Assembly (NCBI GenBank): GCA_964429355.1
Contig: CAYSCH010000256.1
Location: forward strand, 1 to 14,047
Source of the DNA: JAAYAY01 sp964429355
Lineage (GTDB): Bacteria > Planctomycetota > Planctomycetia > Pirellulales > Thermoguttaceae
DNA: 14,047 nucleotides
Direction: 5' to 3'
The notes beneath the pieces were generated by a model. The model worked only from the letters and a program-made list of their open reading frames with translations, ran no database searches and had not been told where the DNA came from. This document shows positions 8,197-14,047 of the stretch, piece after piece. Position numbers and translations under genes: made by a program. Within the stretch, counting starts at the first letter, position 1. Every line of letters begins with the position of its first letter.

Positions 8197-8360
8197 GTAC
8201 AGCTTCAGCAAGGATCGCTCAACAAATGGCTGTCGCGTTTCCAAAGGCAGCCATCGCGCTCCGCCGTTGTGTTTCCCCAGTGCAGACTGGCCGGTTATTT
8301 GCTGGGCGATCCTGAGACAGGTATTCGTTTGAAGCCATACGCAAGAGAGAAGGTCGTTCG

Positions 8361-8795
8361 ATGACTCATCTACGACTTGCCCTGACCGTTGCTTGCCTGC
8401 TGGCCATGTCGACCGGCTGTCGCATGTGTGCGAGCAAGTTCGACTACTGTGGTCCTACGGTGGCNNNNNNNNNNGGTGGATGTGGTGAACAGTGCGGCCT
8501 GTGCGGCGTGCCGCGAGCCGGGTCGATCTTGACCGGGGCAGGCCAGAACGCCAATCCGGCAGTGACCGTGACCGAGACGGAACCAACTCCTGCTGGCCAA
8601 CTGGGCCGCAGGGATTTCGAGGCCCCTATCATGCCTCGCCAGATGGTCGACGGAGTAGAAATCGAGGGCGTCATCGTCTCGATCGAAGAGGGAAAGGTCG
8701 AAGAAACCACCGAGCCCCAGACGCTCAGCGTGTCGGATGCCAAACCTACCCCAACGCCGGCGGCCGAGAGCCAGGGCTGGTCCACAAAACACTGA
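8361..8795 (+). CDS. small Cys-rich secreted or lipoprotein-like protein
   Basis: About 144 residues, starting with ATG at 8361 behind AGAGAAGG seven bases upstream. Residues 1-20 form an N-terminal signal: a short basic start, the hydrophobic core LALTVACLLAM, then STGC. Cys20 could be a lipidated cysteine, but the lipobox lacks Leu at -3, so this is tentative. After it comes a Cys/Tyr-rich stretch (CRMCASKFDYCGPTV, then GGCGEQCGLCG) ending in RAGSIL, a layout I associate with small planctomycete envelope proteins. The rest is acidic and proline/threonine-rich with no known domain (EGVIVSIEEGKVEETTEP), probably disordered. A ten-N gap (8465-8474) interrupts the Cys-rich stretch in frame. It is followed at 119 bases by the M50-like gene. 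No biochemical function can be given. Confidence 0.72.
   Translation: MTHLRLALTVACLLAMSTGCRMCASKFDYCGPTVXXXXGGCGEQCGLCGVPRAGSILTGAGQNANPAVTVTETEPTPAGQLGRRDFEAPIMPRQMVDGVEIEGVIVSIEEGKVEETTEPQTLSVSDAKPTPTPAAESQGWSTKH
8465..8474. other. assembly gap, ten Ns
   Basis: The second ten-base N run, inside the Cys/Gly-rich part of the small lipoprotein-like gene. The frame is the same on both sides. The flanks are rich in GGT/GGC repeats, which may be why assembly failed here. Confidence 0.95.
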
Positions 8796-8914
8796 GTGGC
8801 TGGCCCGAGACGGGGGCCGGCTCCCAAGGGTTGTGTGCCACCCGGTTCCACGTACAAGCGACAGCGTGCCTGCCGCTTTTATCGGGCAGGTACGGAAAAA
8901 CGAACCTCGGTCAG

Positions 8915-9508
8915 ATGCTTCGGGAGCCTACTGCGCTGAACTGGCGTGATCGTTTCTGGCAGACCGTACTGATTCTCTCAACCCTGGCCTTCTCCTGGCT
9001 GGCAATGCAGGTTGTCCACGAAGCGGGACACGTTCTTCATCTCCTTGCCACCGGTGGATCGGTCGAGCACCTCACGCTGCACCCGCTGGCGATCTCCCAC
9101 ACCCTGCCGGCGACCAACCCATGTCCGCTGGCAACCGTTGTAGGTGGTCCACTCTGGGGCGTAGTTATCTCACTGCTGCTGTGGTGGATTGTCGCACACT
9201 GGATACCAGCCCGTCGGTACCTGGCCGCCTTCTTCGCGGGATTCTGCCTCGTCGCCAACGGAGCGTACCTGGCAGGCGACGCGTTTCTTCAAGGGGGGGA
9301 TGGCCGGGAGTTTGTTCTCCAGCAGGTTCCCCCCTGGATCCTGTTCGTGGGGGGGCTGCTCCTTCTGGCTGGGGGACTTTACGCCTGGCACGGCCTTGGG
9401 CCACACTTCGGACTGGGCAAGCAGCCACAACGGGTAAATCCCGTCGATGCCCTGATCATGGTCGCCTGCCTGGGGCTTCTGATTGTCGCGGAATTTTCCT
9501 GGCAATAG
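8915..9508 (+). CDS. M50-like membrane metalloprotease family protein
   Basis: This 197-residue protein is largely hydrophobic, with about five membrane segments. The first (about 14-34) runs straight into HEAGH (35-39), the HExxH zinc site of M50 intramembrane proteases. GGSVEHLTLHPLAISHT and NPCPLATVVGGPLWG follow, then ANGAYLAGDAF and WHGLGPHFGLG near the end, a pattern I associate with short planctomycete M50-type proteins. The classical M50 NxxPxxxLDGG ligand motif is absent; a later Asp (GDAF or GGDGRE) may be the third ligand. M50 enzymes typically cut membrane-bound regulators, but the target here is unknown and catalysis is unproven. The frame is open further upstream, overlapping the lipoprotein gene, but ATG 8915 fits the first membrane helix; no clear ribosome site precedes it. 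Confidence 0.72.
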   Translation: MLREPTALNWRDRFWQTVLILSTLAFSWLAMQVVHEAGHVLHLLATGGSVEHLTLHPLAISHTLPATNPCPLATVVGGPLWGVVISLLLWWIVAHWIPARRYLAAFFAGFCLVANGAYLAGDAFLQGGDGREFVLQQVPPWILFVGGLLLLAGGLYAWHGLGPHFGLGKQPQRVNPVDALIMVACLGLLIVAEFSWQ

Positions 9509-9670
9509 ACGCGAAGTTCGTATGGCAATTCTCGGGCCGGTTGTTACCATAAGGAAACACTTCCCCACCGGGGGCCTTTCCCGGGCATGCCCTGTGCCGC
9601 CGAGAGGTCAACTGCTTCCATCCCCCCCACCGTTCCGACCCTTTCCACAGCCCGCCTGGACACACTTCCC

Positions 9671-11137
9671 ATGGCCCGAAATCGACGTGCAAGTCGACGG
9701 CACGGTTCCGGGGCGCATGTCCTCTCTGCCGTCACGCTCCTGACGATCGCACTTCCCCTCGCAGGCTGGATATTCGTGGAGCGGTGGTGGAACGACACCG
9801 ATTCGACAGACAGGCCTCTGACCTGCCTGGTACGATGCGAAACGTTCATTCACGAAGTGTCCGAGAAGGGCACGATCGAATGCGCCAGCAACGTGGAGGT
9901 CGATAACGAAGTCGATGCCAAAGGTTTCTACGCCACGACCATACTCGAAATCGTGCCCGAGGGAACCCGCGTAGAACCCGGCGATTTCCTCATGCGTCTC
10001 GATTCCGGCCCCCTCGAAGACCTGCTTGTCAAGCGGACCATCGAGTACAACGAGCGCGAGGCGAGCCTCGTCAAGGCGGAAGCAGACTGCGAAACGGCCG
10101 AAATCCGGCTCGACGAGTACCTCAACGGCCTGTTCCCCCAGAAGTACCAGATTCTCGGCAACCTGGTCGATGTAGCCCAAGAGGCAGTCCGAAAGGCCGA
10201 ACAGACCCTCGGTTTCAGCACCGCCATGTATCGCCAGGGATTTTTGACCCGCATGGCTGTTGAGGCCGATCGCTATTCGGCCCAGGAAGCCCGAATGGAG
10301 TTGAAGCAGGCGGAAACGAAGCTCACGGTCCTGCAAGATTTCACGAAGAAGAAGCAGCTCGGGAGCCTGAAGGCCGAATTGGCGGTCGCACAGGCCAATG
10401 TGCGTTACTGCCGGCACGTCCGCGATCTTGCTTTCAAGGAACTCGACCATATCAAGGAGCAGATCCGCAAGTGCCTGATCACGGCGCCTGCAGCAGGGAG
10501 CGTGGTCTACGCAACCTACGACCTGCGGGGCGAGCAGAAAGTCCTCGAGCCCGGCGTCACGGTCTGGGAGCACCAATTGCTGTTCCGCCTGCCCAACTCG
10601 AGCCAGATGCAGGTCGTCGTTCACATCCCCGAAGACAAAGTGGCCATGGTGCAACCGGGAAAAACGGCTCGAATCACTTGCCAGGCCTTTCCCAACGTTA
10701 TGTTGACGGGGCGGGTCAAACGGGTGAGCGAGTTCGCGTCGCCGACCCAATGGTGGGGACCGGGGACCAAGGTTTTCGAAACCCAGGTCACCATCGATAC
10801 CGAAAGCGTGGAAGCGGCAGGGATCAGTCTCCGCCCGGGTCTCAGCGCGGAGGTCTTCATCGAGATCGATCGCCGCGAACAACAACTCCTACTACCCTTT
10901 CAGGCGATACTCAAAGACGGCACCAGGCGATTCTGCCTGACCTACGACCGGCACGGATTCCAGGCCCACGAAATCGAGGTCGGAGCTTCCAACGGCAAGT
11001 TCGTCATCGTGCGCAGTGGGATCGACGCAGACCAGCAGGTTGTTCTCGGAGCGGCCAACTTCCGCAAGGAAGTGACTCTGCCTGAGCCAAGGGGTGCCGA
11101 TGAATCGGCGGAAATCCCCCTGACGGCCTCGCTCTGA
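9671..11137 (+). CDS. HlyD-type periplasmic membrane fusion (adaptor) protein
   Basis: About 488 residues. Adaptors of this type link an inner-membrane ABC, RND or MFS pump to an outer-membrane channel. A basic start (MARNRRASRRHG) leads into one membrane anchor (about 17-36). The first half of the lipoyl/barrel-sandwich domain is near 75-115 (VPEGTRVEPGDFLMRLDS), a long alpha-helical hairpin rich in Glu/Ala/Lys follows (about 115-265), then the second half (LITAPAAGSVVYATY, near 268) and the beta-barrel (VVVHIPEDKVAMVQPGKTAR, near 315). A membrane-proximal domain closes it. An in-frame ATG at 9587 would add 28 unlike-looking residues; neither start has a good ribosome site, and 9671 is chosen because it puts the anchor at the N terminus. 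No pump gene is adjacent: downstream is a convergent LOG gene 24 bases away. The family is clear, the cargo unknown. Confidence 0.82.
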   Translation: MARNRRASRRHGSGAHVLSAVTLLTIALPLAGWIFVERWWNDTDSTDRPLTCLVRCETFIHEVSEKGTIECASNVEVDNEVDAKGFYATTILEIVPEGTRVEPGDFLMRLDSGPLEDLLVKRTIEYNEREASLVKAEADCETAEIRLDEYLNGLFPQKYQILGNLVDVAQEAVRKAEQTLGFSTAMYRQGFLTRMAVEADRYSAQEARMELKQAETKLTVLQDFTKKKQLGSLKAELAVAQANVRYCRHVRDLAFKELDHIKEQIRKCLITAPAAGSVVYATYDLRGEQKVLEPGVTVWEHQLLFRLPNSSQMQVVVHIPEDKVAMVQPGKTARITCQAFPNVMLTGRVKRVSEFASPTQWWGPGTKVFETQVTIDTESVEAAGISLRPGLSAEVFIEIDRREQQLLLPFQAILKDGTRRFCLTYDRHGFQAHEIEVGASNGKFVIVRSGIDADQQVVLGAANFRKEVTLPEPRGADESAEIPLTASL

Positions 11138-11161
11138 GCTCTCCCCAGACCGTGACCCGTC

Positions 11162-12247
11162 CTACGCGATGCCGGATCCTTCGAGCGACACATTCACGTT
11201 CAGCCAATCAATCAATTGGCGAAGTCGCCCCAGGTCGCGGCGGTTGAAATGAAAAACCAGGCGCGGCAGGTCGGCCAGATCCGGCTCGTCCCGTTCCTCG
11301 CTCAAAGGGCCGCACACCTCGAACCGCCCCTTGGAGAGAATTCCGAAAAACTCGCCTTCCAGTCGCTCCAGAGTTGCCTTGTCCGGCGCCTGGTTGAGCC
11401 GGAGCACGAGTTTCTCGCGAACGAATCGCATGCTCTGGTAGATGCGAAAAAACGAAAGAATCTCCCGGACCGCTTCATCAACCCGGTCGGTCAGCTTGAA
11501 CAGCGAGAGATCTTGGGACTCGATCATTCCGCCCTTGAGAAGGTGCTCCTGGACGAATCCGAGGAAGGTTTTCCAATAGGTTCCGCCCGGGGCGTCGAGA
11601 AACACGACCGGAACCATGTCGCGTTTGCCCGTTTGCAGGAGGGTCAGCACTTCGAGCCCTTCATCGAGCGTACCGAATCCGCCCGGCAGAAGGCAGATGG
11701 CGTTGCTCTCTTTGACGAAGACCAGCTTCCGCGTGAAGAAATACTTCATGTGGACGAGCTTGGGATCGCCCGCAACGATCCGGTTGGCCGATTGCTCGAA
11801 AGGCAACAGGATGTTCAGGCCCATCGAATTGTCTCGCCCCGCGCCCTGGTGCCCGGCTTCCATGATCCCGCCGCCGGCGCCCGTGACAACAAGCCAGCCG
11901 GCCTCCGCCATCGCTCGGCCGAACTCGTGCGCTTGATGGTAGCGAGGGTCATTGCCCGGGGTGCGGGCGGAACCAAAAACAGCCACCTTGTGGGTGCGGC
12001 GGTAAGGGCCAAAAACCTTGAATGCGTAACGCAGCTCGCGGAGCGTGCGGCTGAGAATCTTCAGGTCGCCGCGGCTTGTGTGATCTTGGGCAAGCCGATC
12101 GGTTGAGTCGCGGATCGTTTCGATGAGATCGGCCACATAACGGCCACGTGGAATCGTGGAGGCATTGACCTCAATCGGGGTCTGCTCCAGATCGGATCCT
12201 CTATCTTCCGGAGGATGCCGCAGTTCAGGATCGGGGAGTTGATTCAT
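11162..12247 (-). CDS. LOG family protein (TIGR00730-type nucleotide phosphoribohydrolase fold)
   Basis: This 361-residue protein has the LOG core at about 85-265: AVFGSARTP (89-97), the nucleotide-binding loop GAGGGIMEAG (123-132), FFTRK with Arg173, and the signature PGGFGTLDE (188-196) with Glu196. Arg and Glu at these places are catalytic in LOG enzymes that hydrolyse cytokinin nucleotides or other N-substituted AMPs to base plus ribose 5-phosphate; many members are mislabelled lysine decarboxylase. Minimal LOG proteins are around 190 residues; this one has about 85 extra residues at the N terminus and 100 at the C terminus, like larger bacterial LOG proteins of unknown substrate. The frame continues upstream to 12529, but that part is antisense to the STAS gene, so ATG 12247 is chosen, without a clear ribosome site. 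A TATAAT box on the minus strand (12325-12320) could be its -10, but no -35 is seen. Cytoplasmic. Confidence 0.85.
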   Translation of the reverse strand: MNQLPDPELRHPPEDRGSDLEQTPIEVNASTIPRGRYVADLIETIRDSTDRLAQDHTSRGDLKILSRTLRELRYAFKVFGPYRRTHKVAVFGSARTPGNDPRYHQAHEFGRAMAEAGWLVVTGAGGGIMEAGHQGAGRDNSMGLNILLPFEQSANRIVAGDPKLVHMKYFFTRKLVFVKESNAICLLPGGFGTLDEGLEVLTLLQTGKRDMVPVVFLDAPGGTYWKTFLGFVQEHLLKGGMIESQDLSLFKLTDRVDEAVREILSFFRIYQSMRFVREKLVLRLNQAPDKATLERLEGEFFGILSKGRFEVCGPLSEERDEPDLADLPRLVFHFNRRDLGRLRQLIDWLNVNVSLEGSGIA

Positions 12248-12433
12248 GACACGAACAGCCCGGTGAGACGGGCCAGACCCACTCTCGAGCGTTACCGTCG
12301 TACCCGCAAAGGCTATTCCATTATATTCCGTCAGCCACCCAAGGCGGCCCGTCAGGAGTCCCCGGCGAACCGGCGGTCCCCTCGGACGGTGCTTGCTTGC
12401 CGCCCCGGAGAGAACTAGACTGAGAGCGTTATT

Positions 12434-12437
12434 GAGG
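12434..12437 (+). promoter_or_regulatory. ribosome binding site of the STAS gene
   Basis: GAGG, five bases before ATG 12443, fixes the start of the STAS gene. The frame begins with a normal STAS first strand directly after it. Confidence 0.5.
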
Positions 12438-12442
12438 ATGCT

Positions 12443-12790
12443 ATGGGAAATGTAGTTCAACAAGATGGCGTAACGATCATCGACCTCGATGAACGTTACG
12501 ATTCTCTCGACGATCAGGCGCTGGAGCAACTTGGCGACGCCTTGCTCACGGCGGTGAGCGGCAACTCCCCCCCGGCATTACTAGTCGATCTGTCCAATAC
12601 GCGATTCATCGGATCGCGGTTTATCGGACTCCTGGTTCGCGCGTGGAAACGCGTGCAGGACCGCCAGGGGCGCATGGGGTTATGTTGCATTCCCCCATTC
12701 TGCCGCGAGGCGCTGATCTCGACGCGTCTCTACGATACGCTTTGGACGCCCTACGAAACTCGCGAAGAAGCGATCAAAGCAATGCGGTGA
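12443..12790 (+). CDS. STAS-domain anti-sigma factor antagonist-like protein
   Basis: A single STAS domain of 115 residues. STAS proteins of the SpoIIAA/RsbV type bind an anti-sigma factor kinase and are switched off by phosphorylation on a Ser. Here the strand-helix region reads LLVDLSNTRFIGSRFIGLL (47-64 region); Ser58 sits where SpoIIAA has its phosphorylated Ser in DSS/DSA, but the preceding Asp is Gly57 and the following small residue is Arg59. Phosphorylation is therefore possible but not assured. No anti-sigma factor kinase, phosphatase or sigma factor lies nearby, so any partner is encoded elsewhere. It is divergent from the LOG gene and converges on a small minus-strand gene 44 bases downstream. 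A weak promoter candidate (TTGCTT 12393, 17 bases, TAGACT 12416) lies upstream. Confidence 0.8.
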   Translation: MGNVVQQDGVTIIDLDERYDSLDDQALEQLGDALLTAVSGNSPPALLVDLSNTRFIGSRFIGLLVRAWKRVQDRQGRMGLCCIPPFCREALISTRLYDTLWTPYETREEAIKAMR

Positions 12791-12834
12791 GACGCCGTGG
12801 AGGATCTTGCGTAGTTCACCACTACACCCCCTAC

Positions 12835-13077
12835 TCAGGCGGTGGGACGTCGGTAGAACTGGTACGCCAGAAGAACTTCGTACAGGTCCATGGAAATCGT
12901 GACCTGATCGTCATCAAAATCCTGAAGCCAAGTCCTTTGCGATTGGACAGCATCGGCCAGGAGCGGGAGGATCTCACCCAGTGAGAGGGTGACAACCCGT
13001 GCGTCTCCGTCCGTGGAAACGGCAGCCTTGGTTTCGGTTTGCGGGCCGTAGTAGATTCGCAGGGGGATAGAACTCAT
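12835..13077 (-). CDS. 80-residue protein of unknown function
   Basis: Starts at ATG 13077 behind AAGGA six to seven bases upstream, a site good enough to reject the in-frame ATG at 13092, because the ribosome site lies between the two. The protein begins MSSIPLRIYYGP and has a strand-helix layout: RVVTLSLGEILPLLADAVQS (about 41-60), then a tryptophan and acidic patch (TWLQDFDDDQVTISMD), ending DLYEVLLAYQFYRRP. It has no signal peptide, membrane segment or motif I can assign; it is compact, acidic and probably cytoplasmic. Coding is supported by the start context, amino-acid composition and tidy fit between convergent and unrelated neighbours. Function unknown. Confidence 0.62.
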   Translation of the reverse strand: MSSIPLRIYYGPQTETKAAVSTDGDARVVTLSLGEILPLLADAVQSQRTWLQDFDDDQVTISMDLYEVLLAYQFYRRPTA

Positions 13078-13535
13078 GGCTCGTCCTTGGTTCATGCCAG
13101 GGTCACAGCCTCTCCAAAAATAGAGAGAGTGCGATCCGGGGGGGCTCAAACGGCAACACGCCTCCCTTGCTGCGCCCATTTATCGGCAGGATGGTTGATA
13201 ACGGTTCGATGAATTCCTCCAGAAACTCGGTTTTTTCCCAAATTCGCCGGTGGCGCGGTTCTATGGCGCTCGCGACAAAAAATCAGCTCCTATCTCCCTG
13301 GAAAAGAAAAAGGTCTGGCAATTCGCAGAACACAGGAAGATCGGGGCGTTCGGGCAGCAAGTTCGGTACCCAGGCGACCTCCGTTTGGGCTGGCAAAGGG
13401 GGTGTCAACTGGGAAGGAACGGGCTTTGCTCGCCTGGACGGCAACCTTGACAACGGTGCGCAGGTGCCCTAGAGTGCGAGGACTCTGACTTTCACACCCT
13501 TCCTTTCTGAGCGAGCGTTGGCCAAGAGCTGACGC
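13078..13535. other. 458-base region without a convincing gene
   Basis: It holds the upstream region of the 80-residue gene, a CTCTC/GAGAG inverted repeat near 13111-13130, a seven-G run at 13138-13144, a six-T run near 13232, and the tex promoter near its right end. Base composition is more mixed than in the genes (several A-rich runs at 13270-13320). Short open frames exist on both strands, the longest about 100 residues, but none has a good ribosome site or recognisable product. It could hold a decayed gene or an RNA, but nothing shows this. Confidence 0.5.
13447..13475 (+). promoter_or_regulatory. sigma70-type promoter for tex
   Basis: TTGACA (13447-13452, 6/6) is spaced 17 bases from TAGAGT (13470-13475, 4/6). 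Transcription would start near 13482, about 55 bases before the tex start. A small inverted repeat AGAGT/ACTCT (13471-13475 and 13482-13486) overlaps the -10 and start region. Confidence 0.5.
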
Positions 13536-14047
13536 GTGTCCACTGTTATGGGCGATCCCGTAACCATCAACATCCGACATCTCTCACGCGGCCTGGCAAT
13601 GCCCCTCGGGCAAGTGCAGGCGGTTCTTGAGTTACTCGACGAAGGCAATACGGTTCCCTTCATCACCCGCTACCGGAAAGACCAGACCGGCGGCCTGGAT
13701 GAAGAGAAGATCCGGGAGATTCAAGACCGGCTGGGGAAGCTGCGTCTGCTTTCAGAACGGAAGCAGACAATTCTCCGCTCGATCGAATCGCAGGGGAAGT
13801 TGACCGAAGATCTCGAAAAACGGATCCGGTCAGCCAACACTGCGAAGCGGCTTGAAGACCTCTATCTGCCGTACAAGCCCAAGAAGCAGACCCTGGCACA
13901 ACTCGCACGCAGCCGCGGACTTGAGACGCTTGCCGATGAGATCGCGCTGCGCAGCCCGAACTGCAGCGACCTGGACCGTCGAGCCGCCGACTTCGCCAAC
14001 CCCGATCGCGGTGTGCCCACGGCAGCAGAAGCGCTGCTAGGAGCGGG
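13536..14047 (+). CDS. tex: Tex family RNA-binding transcription accessory protein, 3' truncated
   Basis: About 170 N-terminal codons are visible and the frame is open through the right edge; full Tex proteins are about 720-780 residues with a YqgF-like nuclease fold, helix-hairpin-helix motifs and a C-terminal S1 domain, all beyond this window. The recognisable N-terminal Tex signature is PFITRYRKDQTGGLDE (41-56), followed by long charged helices and LEDLYLPYKPKK (106-117). Tex is a cytoplasmic nucleic-acid-binding protein tied to transcription and RNA surveillance. An in-frame TGA at 13530 limits the start to GTG 13536 or ATG 13548. GTG is preferred because AAGAG lies about seven bases upstream; the ATG has no such site, so the start is uncertain by four codons. 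It sits behind its own promoter. Confidence 0.9.
   Translation, partial: MSTVMGDPVTINIRHLSRGLAMPLGQVQAVLELLDEGNTVPFITRYRKDQTGGLDEEKIREIQDRLGKLRLLSERKQTILRSIESQGKLTEDLEKRIRSANTAKRLEDLYLPYKPKKQTLAQLARSRGLETLADEIALRSPNCSDLDRRAADFANPDRGVPTAAEALLGA

Larger units (their letters stand above)
8011..8360. other. 350-base divergent intergenic region
   Basis: This lies between the minus-strand glycosyltransferase and the plus-strand lipoprotein-like gene. It holds the glycosyltransferase promoter (8063-8090), a nested inverted repeat (8158-8196) at almost the exact midpoint, and the ribosome site for the lipoprotein gene. A weak plus-strand promoter candidate (TTGCTG 8299-8304, 17 bases, TATTCG 8322-8327) precedes the lipoprotein gene. 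Open frames here encode no recognisable protein. Confidence 0.6.

Noticed and set aside
8011..8244. A 78-residue N-terminal extension of the glycosyltransferase from TTG 8244
   Set aside because: The text looks non-coding, and a near-consensus promoter and a nested palindrome lie inside it.
8492..8914. A longer start for the M50-like protein overlapping the lipoprotein gene
   Set aside because: It would overlap over 300 bases of a better-supported gene in another frame, and its text has no membrane or protease features.
9608..10885. A 425-codon minus-strand open frame
   Set aside because: It is the complement of the membrane fusion protein gene and has no start signal or recognisable domain.
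12320..12325. TATAAT on the minus strand as a LOG promoter
   Set aside because: No -35-like hexamer lies at 16-18 bases; kept only as a comment.
12393..12421. TTGCTT-17-TAGACT as the STAS promoter
   Set aside because: Only 3/6 and 4/6 matches, and the resulting leader would be very short; not strong enough to list as a feature.
12248..12529. A 94-residue N-terminal extension of the LOG protein
   Set aside because: It runs antisense into the STAS gene and has no LOG-like sequence.
13167..13472. A 101-codon plus-strand frame and an overlapping 66-codon frame ahead of tex
   Set aside because: No ribosome site, no domain, skewed composition, and the end overlaps the tex promoter.
1..14047. tRNA, rRNA, CRISPR array, insertion sequence, prophage or defence system
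   Set aside because: Looked for on both strands; no spaced direct repeats of CRISPR type, no transposase or integrase-like protein, and no tRNA-like cloverleaf was recognised by eye.

Overview
The window looks like part of a planctomycete chromosome, probably a draft or metagenome-assembled scaffold. It is GC-rich, and it carries a Tat-exported Gfo/Idh/MocA oxidoreductase, a DUF4838 glycosidase-like protein, an NPCBM-fused alpha-galactosidase, a Cys-rich small lipoprotein-like protein, a short HEAGH membrane protein and a lone STAS protein. That combination is typical of Planctomycetota; this placement is by inference, since no rRNA or taxonomic marker gene is present. Two runs of exactly ten Ns (7778-7787 and 8465-8474) mark assembly gaps.

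Region 1 (1-6372) concerns glycan breakdown. A DUF4838 protein cut by the left edge is followed, after a 257-base spacer holding a REP-like repeat pair, by a secreted GH36-type alpha-galactosidase. Converging on it with only 6 bases between stops is a Tat-exported Gfo/Idh/MocA protein whose frame is broken by one extra base in a four-base homopolymer at 5930-5933. All three should act outside the cytoplasm on sugars or glycoconjugates.

Region 2 (6523-11137) is cell-envelope material: a multi-spanning GT39/PMT-like glycosyltransferase on the minus strand with a near-consensus sigma70 promoter, then, divergently, a small lipoprotein-like gene, an HEAGH-containing M50-like membrane protein and an HlyD-type membrane fusion protein with no transporter partner in view. 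A nested inverted repeat lies almost exactly midway between the two divergent genes.

Region 3 (11162-14047) is housekeeping or signalling: a long LOG-family (lysine decarboxylase-like fold) protein on the minus strand, a divergent STAS anti-sigma-factor antagonist-like protein, an 80-residue protein of unknown function on the minus strand, a 458-base stretch with no convincing gene, and the first 170 codons of the RNA-binding transcription accessory protein Tex behind a TTGACA-17-TAGAGT promoter.

Genes are mostly single or loosely paired and switch strand often. I see no tRNA, rRNA, CRISPR array, insertion sequence, phage gene or defence system, and nothing that clearly amounts to a new multi-gene system. 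The most useful second looks are the oxidoreductase frameshift, the midpoint palindrome, the REP-like pair and the possible amino-sugar theme of the glycosidase group.
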